Source: JBAVQS01 sp049694275
Lineage (GTDB): Bacteria > Chloroflexota > Anaerolineae > UBA4142 > SHND01
Assembly (NCBI GenBank): GCA_049694275.1
Contig: JBAVQS010000147.1
Location: 20,970 to 84,969 of the forward strand
Length of the DNA stretch: 64,000 nt
Reading direction: 5' to 3'
The notes under the pieces are model-generated. The model saw only the letters and a program-made list of their open reading frames with translations, did no database searches and was not told the origin of the DNA. The first letter of the stretch is position 1; every line of letters starts with the position of its first letter. Shown here piece after piece: positions 53,515 to 60,965 of the stretch. A program made the position numbers and the translations under genes.

Positions 53515-54669
53515 ATGCATCAAGTTTCGATTGTTGGAGTGGGGCAGACGCCCGTACGGGAGCATTGGGACAAGGGCCTGCGCGAGCTTGCTGTCGAGGC
53601 GCTGCTCGTCGCGCTGGCGGACTCACACAAGGACCATGTCGACGCGATCTATGTTGGCAATATGCTGAGCGGCGAGATTGCCGGGCAGGAGCATCTGGGC
53701 GCGCTGGTGGCCGACCAGATCGGCATGACCGGCGTCGAAGCGCTCAAGCTTGAAGCGGCGTGCGGCGCGGGCGGCGCCGCCGTCCGCGCGGGCTTTCTTG
53801 CGATTGCCTCCGGACAGTTTGACACGGTGGCGGTCGTCGGCGTCGAAAAGATGACCGACATGTCCAACAACGCAGTCACAGCGGGCCTGGCGATGGCGGC
53901 CGACGGCGACTATGAAGCGGCCAACGGCATCTCGTTCGTCGCGCTGAACGCGCTCTTGATGCGACGCTATATGTACGAGTATGACCTGGTCGAAGAGGAT
54001 TTTGCGCCCTTTGCCATCAACGCGCACGCGAACGCGCTCAACAACCCCAACGCCATGTTCCACCGGCCGGTGACGCGCGAGCAATTGATCCATGCCAAGA
54101 TGGTCTCGGACCCGATCAGTCTGCTCGATTCGTCGCCGATCTGCGACGGCGCGGCCGCCCTGATCCTCTCGCGCAGCGATCGCCTCAACGGCAACGGTCC
54201 CCGCTCCGTCCAGATGGTCGGGAGCGCGGTTTCGACCGATACGATTGCGTTGCACGACCGCAAGGACCCGCTGTGGCTCCGCGCGGTCGAGTTGTCGGCG
54301 AAAAAGGCGTATGAGCAGGCCGGGGCCCAACCGTCCGACATCGACCTGTTCGAGTTGCACGACGCCTTTTCCATCATCGTGCCCATGTCGCTCGAAGCGG
54401 CGGGGTTTGCCGGCCGGGGCACGGGCGTTTACCTGGGCCGTGACGGCGAGATTGGCATTAACGGGAGCGTGCCGATCAGCACGATGGGCGGGCTCAAGGC
54501 GCGCGGTCACCCTATTGGCGCGACCGGGGTCTATCAGATGGTCGAGGCGACCACCCAGTTACGCGGCGAAGCGGGCGCGAACCAGGTGCCCAACGCGCAT
54601 TATGCAATGGCCCAATCGCTGGGCGGCGTTGCGGCGACCGCGGTGACGCACATTTTGAAAAAGGACTAG
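53515..54669 (+). CDS. Acetyl-CoA acetyltransferase-like thiolase (archaeal/SCP-x type)
   Basis: The product has 384 aa with GGAG ten bases before the ATG. Cys83 in LEAACGAGG is the acyl-accepting nucleophile. FELHDAFSI and GGLKARGHPIGATG carry the other active-site residues. The C-terminal Cys-Gly motif of classical biosynthetic thiolases is replaced by SLGGVAAT, as in SCP-x and archaeal thiolases. It makes acetoacetyl-CoA from two acetyl-CoA. In methanogenic archaea such a thiolase is bound to HMG-CoA synthase through a DUF35 protein, which shifts the unfavourable equilibrium; the same gene trio occurs here. Confidence 0.93.
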   Translation: MHQVSIVGVGQTPVREHWDKGLRELAVEALLVALADSHKDHVDAIYVGNMLSGEIAGQEHLGALVADQIGMTGVEALKLEAACGAGGAAVRAGFLAIASGQFDTVAVVGVEKMTDMSNNAVTAGLAMAADGDYEAANGISFVALNALLMRRYMYEYDLVEEDFAPFAINAHANALNNPNAMFHRPVTREQLIHAKMVSDPISLLDSSPICDGAAALILSRSDRLNGNGPRSVQMVGSAVSTDTIALHDRKDPLWLRAVELSAKKAYEQAGAQPSDIDLFELHDAFSIIVPMSLEAAGFAGRGTGVYLGRDGEIGINGSVPISTMGGLKARGHPIGATGVYQMVEATTQLRGEAGANQVPNAHYAMAQSLGGVAATAVTHILKKD

Positions 54670-54676
54670 GGCTGGT

Positions 54677-55078
54677 ATGGCTGAAGACCTTGCTCGTCAC
54701 TGGCGCCTGCGCGAGCAGCGCTATCAACTTATCGGCAATCGCTGCGCCCGGTGCGGCGCCAAATACTTTCCGCCGCGCCAGGTCTGCACGGAATGCCGCG
54801 CGACCACGTTCGAGTCGTTCCAATTCAGCGGCAAGGGCGAGCTGTATTCCTATACCACGCTCCGGCAGGCCCCCACCGGTTTCGAGAACCAGGCCCCGTA
54901 TTCGGTCGGCATGATCAAGCTCGACGAAGGGGTCATGGTCGAGGCGCAGTTGACCGACGTCAACTCCGACGACCTCGAAGTCGGAATGCGCGTCGAGATG
55001 GTGACCCGCAAGCTGCGCGAGGAGGGCGAATCCGGCGTGATTATTTACGGCTACAAGTTTCGCCCCAGCCGCGATTGA
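54677..55078 (+). CDS. DUF35 family Zn-ribbon/OB-fold protein of the thiolase-HMG-CoA synthase complex
   Basis: The product has 133 aa. An N-terminal helix is followed by a rubredoxin-like Zn ribbon, with Cys23 and Cys26 in NRCARCGAK and Cys37 and Cys40 in QVCTEC, then an OB-fold (about 45-130) with GKGELYSYTT, QAPYSVGMIKLDEGV and VGMRVEMVTR. It has no catalytic residues. In the archaeal complex this protein bridges thiolase and HMG-CoA synthase and lets CoA move between their active sites. It starts seven bases after the thiolase stop. Confidence 0.92.
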   Translation: MAEDLARHWRLREQRYQLIGNRCARCGAKYFPPRQVCTECRATTFESFQFSGKGELYSYTTLRQAPTGFENQAPYSVGMIKLDEGVMVEAQLTDVNSDDLEVGMRVEMVTRKLREEGESGVIIYGYKFRPSRD

Positions 55079-55128
55079 GCATTGACACTCGCATCCCGGC
55101 GACTCGCAAGTAGGCAGCGCCAGAGATT

Positions 55129-55201
55129 GAACCGCCAAGGACGCCAAGACCGCAAATAAAAAGACTTGTAATCTTTGCGCCCTTGGCGCTCTTCGCGGTT
55201 C
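55129..55201. repeat. Inverted repeat after the mevalonate cluster
   Basis: The arm at 55129-55148 (GAACCGCCAAGGACGCCAAG) and the arm at 55182-55201 (CTTGGCG to GCGGTTC) pair at 17 of 20 positions. A similar CCGCCAAG/CTTGGCGG palindrome is widespread in bacterial genomes, so this is probably an interspersed element and not a terminator. Spurious upstream starts for the next gene fall in it. Confidence 0.7.
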
Positions 55202-55235
55202 ATGCTTTTTCGTCAGCTCTTTACGTCCTTTCATT

Positions 55236-55264
55236 TTGACCAATGTCCCCGCTCGTGTTACTAT
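55236..55264 (+). promoter_or_regulatory. Candidate promoter of the glycosyltransferase gene
   Basis: TTGACC (55236-55241), 17 bp, TACTAT (55259-55264). The predicted transcript would start near 55271, just before the GAGGTGA ribosome binding site, which confirms ATG 55286 as the translation start. Confidence 0.6.
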
Positions 55265-55285
55265 GCGCTCCGAGGTGAAATTGAG

Positions 55286-56044
55286 ATGCTCGAGCAAGCG
55301 CCTACCCGCCGGCGCGTGGCGGTGGTCATCCCCACATTTGATGAAAAAGAGAATATTGCGGCGCTCGCCGCCGAGGTCCTGGCAGAGCAAAAGCATCTGC
55401 CGACCTTTGAGCTGCATGTAGTCGTTTCCGATTCTACCTCCCGCGATGGGACGATCGAGATCGTCGAGCGGCTGGCGCAGGAGAACCCGTTTGTCCATCT
55501 GAATCTCGTGCGCGAACGCGGGATCGGCCTGGGGCTGTACAATGGGTTTTGCTACAGCATCGATACGCTGGCGGCGGATGTCCTCGTCGAAATGGACGCC
55601 GATTTTCAGCACAACCCCTCGGACCTGCCGATGCTGTTGAACAAGCTCGACGAGGGGTACGACCTGGTGATCGGGTCGCGCTTTGCGCCCGGCAGCGTCA
55701 ACAAGATGCCGTGGTACCGCTGGGTGCTCAGCGTCGGGGCCAACCAACTCATCCGTTCCATGCTGGGCCTGCACGGCGTTCGAGAGATTACCACCTCGTA
55801 CCGGGCCTTTACGCGCGAGCTGTTCCTCAAGGTCAAGCCGGAAACGGTCCCCTGGCGCGAAACCTCCTTTATCGCGGTTCCGGTCTTTCTCGTGCGGATG
55901 CTCGAGTGCGGCGCGCGGGCGGCCGAGGTGCCGATGACGATGCACCCGCGGACTCTGGGCTATTCCAAGATGGATTATACCCGTTATATCCTCGACATCG
56001 TCCGGTTTTCGCTGGGGGCGGCGGGAAATCGCAGCAACCCCTGA
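55286..56044 (+). CDS. Family 2 glycosyltransferase (dolichyl-phosphate mannose synthase-like)
   Basis: From ATG 55286 the product has 252 aa; an in-frame start at 55175 would add 37 repeat-derived residues. The GT-A fold is clear: VAVVIPTFDEKENI, VVVSDSTSRDGT, LVEMDADFQHNPSDLP (metal-binding DAD) and VIGSRFAPGS. TSYRAFTRELF matches the polyprenol-phosphate mannose/glucose synthase group. There is no C-terminal membrane domain, so it would act at the membrane surface on a polyprenyl-phosphate carrier such as that made via UppS. Sugar and acceptor are inferred. Promoter and spacing suggest its own transcript. Confidence 0.88.
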   Translation: MLEQAPTRRRVAVVIPTFDEKENIAALAAEVLAEQKHLPTFELHVVVSDSTSRDGTIEIVERLAQENPFVHLNLVRERGIGLGLYNGFCYSIDTLAADVLVEMDADFQHNPSDLPMLLNKLDEGYDLVIGSRFAPGSVNKMPWYRWVLSVGANQLIRSMLGLHGVREITTSYRAFTRELFLKVKPETVPWRETSFIAVPVFLVRMLECGARAAEVPMTMHPRTLGYSKMDYTRYILDIVRFSLGAAGNRSNP

Positions 56045-56082
56045 CCAGACCGGCCGCCGGTTCGCGGCCTGGATTCGGGGCG

Positions 56083-56100
56083 GCCCGCCGGCCGGCGGGC
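56083..56100. repeat. Perfect 18-bp GC palindrome
   Basis: GCCCGCCGGCCGGCGGGC is its own reverse complement, lying 39 bp after the glycosyltransferase stop. No T-run follows, so terminator activity is uncertain. It is immediately followed by the promoter of the next gene. Confidence 0.55.
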
Positions 56101-56102
56101 AA

Positions 56103-56131
56103 TTCCCAAATTCCCATTTTCGCGTTATAAT
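56103..56131 (+). promoter_or_regulatory. Candidate promoter giving a leaderless transcript of the CoA-transferase gene
   Basis: TTCCCA (56103-56108), 17 bp, TATAAT (56126-56131). The ATG is at 56141, only nine bases after the -10 box, and no Shine-Dalgarno is present, so the mRNA is predicted to be leaderless or nearly so. Confidence 0.6.
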
Positions 56132-56140
56132 CGTTTTACA

Positions 56141-57334
56141 ATGAATTCCGTCCTCGACGCCGTGCGCGTACTGGATTTGACGCAGGCGATGGCGGGGCCT
56201 TATTGTGCCATGTTACTCGGCGACCTGGGAGCCGATGTAATCAAAATCGAAAAGCCCGGCAGCGGCGATCAGGCCCGCGGCTGGGGGCCTCCCTTTATTC
56301 AAACCGAGTCCACGTATTTTCTCACGGCAAACCGCAACAAGCGCTCACTCACCCTTGACCTCAACACACCCGCAGGCATCGGCATCTTGCACCGGTTGGT
56401 CCAACGCGCCGATGTTTTCATCATCAATCAGCCCTCGCGCGCCTCGCTGGTCAAACGGCGGATCGATTACGATTCCCTCTGCGCCCTCAACGCGCGCCTG
56501 ATCTATTGCTCCATCACCGGTTATGGCTTTAGCGGCCCGCTCGCTGAGCGCGCCGGTTATGATATGATTTCCCAGGGGGAAGCCGGGTTGATGAGCTTTA
56601 CCGGCGAGCCGGGCGCCGAGCCGCTGAAATATCCCGTCCCGATCGCCGATATTACGACCGGGATTTATGCGGCGCTCGCCATCCTGGCGGCCCTCTATGC
56701 GCGCGACCGGGGCGCGCCCGGGCAGTTTATCGATATGGCGCTCCTGGATTCGCAATTGTCCTGGCTCAATCACGTCGGCAGCGATTATATGAACGCCGGT
56801 GCGGTGCCCCAGCAGGTCGGCAATGCCCACACGAGCATTGTTCCCTATCAGGTCTTTCACGCGCAGGACAAGTACATTATTATCGGGGTCGCGACGGAAA
56901 GCCTGTGGACGCGGTTTTGCCAGGTGCTCGCCATTCAGGATACGATCGGCGCGGACGAGCGCTTTACCACAAACCGGCTCCGGAACGAGCACCGGGAAGA
57001 GTTGGTGCCGCTGCTGCAGGCGCTGATCCAGACGCGGCCGGCCGCCGAGTGGCTGGATGCGCTGCGCGCACAGGAGATTCCGTGCGGCCCCATCAATACG
57101 ACCCAGGAGGCGCTGGCCGACCCGCAGACCAGGGCGCGCGGCATGATTGTCGAGATAGAGCATCCGCTCCTCGGGCTCATCCGCACCATCGGCAACCCGA
57201 TCAAGCTGAGCGAGACGGGCGTCACCTACCGGCGACACCCGCCGCTGCTGGGGGAGCACACCGACGAGATTTTGCGCGACCTGGGCGAGAGCGATGGGAC
57301 GATCCGCGACCTGCATGCGCAAGGCATTGTCTAG
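56141..57334 (+). CDS. CoA-transferase family III (CaiB/BaiF) protein
   Basis: The product has 397 aa, the usual length. Landmarks are VRVLDLTQAMAGPYCAMLLG followed by DLGADVIKIEKPG, LTANRNKRSLTLDLNT, and ERAGYDMISQGEAG, where the Asp is the catalytic aspartate that forms the aspartyl-CoA thioester. A C-terminal PLLGEHTDEIL is also typical. Family III enzymes move CoA between carboxylic acids, for example in carnitine, oxalate or bile-acid metabolism. Substrates cannot be predicted. It is not obviously part of the mevalonate cluster. Confidence 0.93.
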   Translation: MNSVLDAVRVLDLTQAMAGPYCAMLLGDLGADVIKIEKPGSGDQARGWGPPFIQTESTYFLTANRNKRSLTLDLNTPAGIGILHRLVQRADVFIINQPSRASLVKRRIDYDSLCALNARLIYCSITGYGFSGPLAERAGYDMISQGEAGLMSFTGEPGAEPLKYPVPIADITTGIYAALAILAALYARDRGAPGQFIDMALLDSQLSWLNHVGSDYMNAGAVPQQVGNAHTSIVPYQVFHAQDKYIIIGVATESLWTRFCQVLAIQDTIGADERFTTNRLRNEHREELVPLLQALIQTRPAAEWLDALRAQEIPCGPINTTQEALADPQTRARGMIVEIEHPLLGLIRTIGNPIKLSETGVTYRRHPPLLGEHTDEILRDLGESDGTIRDLHAQGIV

Positions 57335-57409
57335 CGCAAGTGACGGAGTGATTCTTTGTACAAACGCAGGCGCATTCCTGCGCAATGAAATCCCAAGAGG
57401 AGTCTAACA

Positions 57410-60136
57410 GTGCGTCGAATTTGTGTCATTGGCGTCGGCTATGTGGGGCTGGTCACAGCCACTTGCTTTGCTGACCTGGGCAATCATGTAGTGAACCTGG
57501 ATATTGCCCAAGACAAGGTTGAAAAACTCAAGCAAGGCGAGCTGCCGATCTACGAGCCGGGGCTCGAAGAGATGGTCCACCGGAACATCGCCGCCGGCCG
57601 CCTTACCTTTACCACCAGCTATGCCGAAGCGGTGCCGGGCGCTGAATTTATCTTTGTCGCCGTGGGGACGCCGTCGGGCGTGGACGGCGAGGCCGATCTC
57701 AAATATGTGCGGCTGGCGACCGAGGCGATTGCCGAGAACCTGACCGGCTATGCCGTCATCGTCAACCGCAGCACGGTCCCCGTTGGCACGGGCGACCAGA
57801 CGGCCGATATCCTGGTCAAGCGCGGCAAGAAATGGGGCGAGGACTTTGCCGTCGTGTCGAACCCCGAGTTTACGCGCGAAGGCGCCGCCATCTGGGATTT
57901 CCTCAATCCCGACCGCGTCGTCCTCGGCTCGGTCGACCAGCGGGCTGCCGAGGCGGTGTCCGAGATCTATGCGCCGCTGCGCTGCAAGTTCGTCATTACC
58001 GACCTGCGCACCGCCGAAATGATCAAATACGCCTCGAACTCGTTCCTCGCCCTGCGCATCTCATTCATCAACGAGATCGCTTCGATCTGCGAAAAGCTGG
58101 GCGCGGATGTCAAGCAGGTGGCCTATGGAATGGGCCTCGACCAGCGCATCGGTCCACACTTTCTCGACGCCGGCATCGGTTTCGGCGGCTCGTGCTTTGA
58201 AGGGGACGAGACGGTGTTTGCGCTAAACAGCCCCAATGTCGCCACCGAAACGCTTGAGGGCCTTTTTGCCGCCGCGGGCGAACCCGTTCAGGAAGATGCT
58301 GTACAGGTGATTCGCCCGCACGACAAGCGTGTGCTCGCCTTTGATCTGGAAACCGGGCAGCCTGTTCTTGCGCAAGTGACGGCAGCAACCCGGCGTCCTT
58401 ATACGGGAACAATGGTGCGGATCAACACGAGCATGGGACGTTCACTGCGCACGACCGCCGATCATCCAGTGATTCTCCATACGCCGGCGGGTATCAGAAT
58501 AGTGCCTGCCGCCGCCGTCGCGCCGGGCGACCAACTGATGGCGCTGTGCGCTTTGCCCGAGGTCAATCAGGCCGCTGACCTCAACGTCATTGAATTACTG
58601 CGCGGCACGGCGCTGGAACAAGACGTATACGTTTCGCCGACCGATAATACCTTCGCAGAACAATATGACCGATTTGCGGCGGATATTCCTGCGGGCAGCA
58701 TACAGCATCCATATGAGATCAAGCGCAACAATTATATGCCATTGCGCCTCTTGCGCCTCTTGCGTGAGAAGGGCGTCCTGCAGGTTTCCGATCAAAAGCT
58801 GCAGCTTTATACGGCCAAAGGCGCGGCAACCAAGTTGAATGCCGTCATTCGAGTGGATACCGACCTGCTGCGATTCTGCGGATACTATCTGGCTGAAGGG
58901 TACATCAGCCTTGATTCTGGACGCGGCGACGCCGTGCGCGAACGCCTGGGCTTGAGCTTTCATGAAGAGGAGCGCGAATACATATCCGATGTGCAGCGCA
59001 TCCTCACCGGCTGGGGGCTCAAGTTCATCGAGCGACACAGCACCCATGCAACTACGACAATCGTTTCATCCCGCCTTTTTGCGTGGTTTGTGCGCGATGT
59101 TTTGAAATGCGGTACGCGTTCGGAGGACAAGCAGCTGCCGCGTCTCGCCTTTAATGTCTCGCCGGAGTTGCGCTATGAATTGATCCGGGGCGCGTTCAGC
59201 GGCGATGGGGCAGTGACACCCGTGCAGGATGGCAAGAACTTGATGCTTGAATATGCGACGGTCAGCAAGTTACTCGCCGATGGCGTATCACTGCTGCTTC
59301 AAACCTTGGGGGTCATCCCATCCATTCGCATGCGCTGGATGAACAAATCGAAGCGGCCCGCTTTTATCGTTCGCGTAAGCGGTTATGCACAACTCGAAAC
59401 CCTCCAGGGCGTGTTTGGCGAAAAGCATCGGGCCCAAATCGAGGCCGTGCTGGCCGGCTATCAACGTCACATTCAGCAGCGTGGCTTTGCGCGACAGGGT
59501 TCTTATGCGGCGCTGAGTGTGCAGGAGGTCCAATACGAGGAGGAGCAGACGACGGTGTATAGCATTGAGACGAATACTAGCACCTTAATCGCCTCCTCGG
59601 GGCTGATTTGCCACAACTGCTTCCCCAAGGACGTCAAGGCGCTGACCTATATGGCCGAGTTGAACGGGCTGCACCCGCAGCTCCTCCGCGCGGTCATGGA
59701 TATCAACCGCGACCAGCGCCGCCAGGTCATCGTCAAGCTCCGTACGCTTCTGGGCAGCCTGCGCGACAAGAATATCGGCCTGCTCGGGATTGCGTTCAAG
59801 CCCAATACCGACGACATCCGCGAGGCCGCGGCCATCGACCTCATCCACCTCTTGATGAACGAAGGGGCGTGTGTCCGGGCGTATGACCCGGTGGCGATGG
59901 AGAATGCGCGCAAGGCGCTCCACGAGGTGACCCTCTGCGCCGACCCATACGAAATCGCGCAGGACGCCGACGCAATCATTCTCGTCACCGAGTGGAACGA
60001 GTTCAAGCAGCTCGACCTCCCGCGCATCGCCGCGGCGATGCGCCAAAAGGTCTTTATCGATGGCCGCAACGTCTATGACCCCAAGCAGATGAAAGAGCTC
60101 GGGTTCGAGTATCGCGGCGTCGGCCGGCCCACCTAG
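57410..60136 (+). CDS. ugd: UDP-glucose 6-dehydrogenase precursor with an intein at the catalytic Cys
   Basis: The precursor has 908 aa; the spliced enzyme would have 433 aa, normal for Ugd. The GTG start has AGAGGAG seven bases upstream. The N-extein has the Rossmann start ICVIGVGYVGLV, FVAVGTPSG, NRSTVPVGT, SNPEFTREG and AEMIKYASNSFLALRISF. The active-site sequence GIGFGGSC is interrupted: residue 262 Cys opens an intein and residue 737 Cys resumes as CFPKDVKALTY, restoring GGSCFPKD after splicing. The C-extein has GLLGIAFKPNTDDIREA. Ugd oxidises UDP-glucose to UDP-glucuronate for polysaccharides. Activity depends on splicing, since the catalytic Cys is the +1 nucleophile. Confidence 0.96.
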   Translation: MRRICVIGVGYVGLVTATCFADLGNHVVNLDIAQDKVEKLKQGELPIYEPGLEEMVHRNIAAGRLTFTTSYAEAVPGAEFIFVAVGTPSGVDGEADLKYVRLATEAIAENLTGYAVIVNRSTVPVGTGDQTADILVKRGKKWGEDFAVVSNPEFTREGAAIWDFLNPDRVVLGSVDQRAAEAVSEIYAPLRCKFVITDLRTAEMIKYASNSFLALRISFINEIASICEKLGADVKQVAYGMGLDQRIGPHFLDAGIGFGGSCFEGDETVFALNSPNVATETLEGLFAAAGEPVQEDAVQVIRPHDKRVLAFDLETGQPVLAQVTAATRRPYTGTMVRINTSMGRSLRTTADHPVILHTPAGIRIVPAAAVAPGDQLMALCALPEVNQAADLNVIELLRGTALEQDVYVSPTDNTFAEQYDRFAADIPAGSIQHPYEIKRNNYMPLRLLRLLREKGVLQVSDQKLQLYTAKGAATKLNAVIRVDTDLLRFCGYYLAEGYISLDSGRGDAVRERLGLSFHEEEREYISDVQRILTGWGLKFIERHSTHATTTIVSSRLFAWFVRDVLKCGTRSEDKQLPRLAFNVSPELRYELIRGAFSGDGAVTPVQDGKNLMLEYATVSKLLADGVSLLLQTLGVIPSIRMRWMNKSKRPAFIVRVSGYAQLETLQGVFGEKHRAQIEAVLAGYQRHIQQRGFARQGSYAALSVQEVQYEEEQTTVYSIETNTSTLIASSGLICHNCFPKDVKALTYMAELNGLHPQLLRAVMDINRDQRRQVIVKLRTLLGSLRDKNIGLLGIAFKPNTDDIREAAAIDLIHLLMNEGACVRAYDPVAMENARKALHEVTLCADPYEIAQDADAIILVTEWNEFKQLDLPRIAAAMRQKVFIDGRNVYDPKQMKELGFEYRGVGRPT
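58193..59617 (+). mobile_element. Intein with LAGLIDADG homing endonuclease in ugd
   Basis: The element encodes 475 aa (precursor residues 262-736). Splicing blocks are block A CFEGDETVFAL with Cys1, block B RTTADHPVIL (the TxxH motif), block F VYSIETNTSTLIASSG, and block G ICHN ending in His-Asn, followed by extein Cys737. The middle holds two LAGLIDADG-type helices, LLRFCGYYLAEGYIS and LIRGAFSGDGAVTP, with both acidic residues present, so the homing endonuclease may be active. The insertion lies in the most conserved part of the host enzyme. Methanocaldococcus jannaschii UDP-glucose dehydrogenase is also known to carry an intein. Confidence 0.96.
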
Positions 60137-60258
60137 AGCGAATTCCAATTCCATTTACGGCCTCGTTGTAGGGGCTGTGCCTCGTGCCTGCCCCGTCCAG
60201 TGCGGGCAACCACGAGGGATTGCCCCTACGCACCCGTCAACCGATATGGAATTCGCTC
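60136..60258. repeat. Nested palindromic element between ugd and acpS
   Basis: The outer arms GAGCGAATTCCA (60136-60147) and TGGAATTCGCTC (60247-60258) are perfect. Inner arms GTAGGGGC (60168-60175) and GCCCCTAC (60222-60229) and a GCCTCGTG/CACGAGG pair make a long compound hairpin. The element begins at the last base of the ugd stop codon. Confidence 0.8.
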
Positions 60259-60277
60259 CAGGTCGAGCCGCAATCGA

Positions 60278-60649
60278 ATGTTGCGCACCGGCGTTGACCT
60301 CGTAGAGGTCGCACGAATCGAACAGTCGATCGCCCGTTACGGCGACCGTTTCCTGGCGCGCGTCTTTACGCCCGCCGAGCTGGCCTACGCGGCCGGCCGC
60401 GCCTCCTCCCTCGCCGCGCGCTTTGCCGCCAAAGAGGCGGTGAGCAAGCTCCTCGCGGTCGGCATTCAGCACCCGGATGGGGTGGACTGGCGCGAGATCG
60501 AAATCCTTTCAGGCGAGCGCGGCGACCCGGTGCTCAAGCTGTATGGGCGCGCGGCCGCCCGCGCCGAGGCGCTGGGCTTTAAAGAGATCTCGGTCAGCCT
60601 TTCGCATACCAGGGAGCACGCTATCGCGTTCGTGGTGGGAATCGGATAA
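60278..60649 (+). CDS. acpS: Holo-[acyl-carrier-protein] synthase
   Basis: From ATG 60278 the product has 123 aa, the normal AcpS length; a start at 60200 would add repeat-derived residues. Landmarks are TGVDLVEVARIEQSI (magnesium-binding Asp), RVFTPAEL, and LAARFAAKEAVSKLL (conserved Glu and Lys), ending with SVSLSHTREHAIAFVV. It transfers 4'-phosphopantetheine from CoA to apo-ACP for fatty-acid synthesis. It is followed by an opposed gene remnant. Confidence 0.95.
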   Translation: MLRTGVDLVEVARIEQSIARYGDRFLARVFTPAELAYAAGRASSLAARFAAKEAVSKLLAVGIQHPDGVDWREIEILSGERGDPVLKLYGRAAARAEALGFKEISVSLSHTREHAIAFVVGIG

Positions 60650-60940
60650 AAAGGAAATCCCGGCGATGGGGAGGGCCAGCACAACCAGGTATCCATCCCC
60701 TTTGAGCAGGAGAATCCCCAGCAGCAGCGCGGCCGCGACCAGAATCACCGCGAGCGCGCGGCCGGCGGGAATCCTATCGGCGCGGGCGCGGCGGCCCGAG
60801 AGCGCCAGCCATACCAGGTCCAGCGTGAACCGCCCGGCGGCCACCGCGCCGAGGACGAACGGCCCGATCCACAAAACCCAGCCGCCGTGCTCCGCCGGGA
60901 GGACGTACTGCTTGGTTATGGACCGCAGCGACCGCGTCAT
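60650..60940 (-). pseudogene. Truncated YwiC-like membrane protein remnant
   Basis: A minus-strand frame starting at ATG 60940 reads YVLPAEHGGWVLWIGP and then GPFVLGAVAAG, matching the N-terminus of YwiC-like membrane proteins (usually about 240 aa). A second hydrophobic stretch follows (LAVILVAAALLLGILLL). Past position 60650 the frame runs antisense through acpS, which cannot be authentic coding sequence. The gene therefore looks truncated and internally shortened, probably by a deletion at the acpS boundary. Confidence 0.5.
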
Positions 60941-60965
60941 TTCATGTGCAGACGTGCCTTACCTC

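Noticed and set aside
57410..60136. ugd as two fused or frameshifted genes because of its 908-aa length
   Set aside because: The extra 475 residues have Cys1, TxxH, His-Asn and LAGLIDADG motifs and split the enzyme precisely at GGS/CFPKD; it is an intein.
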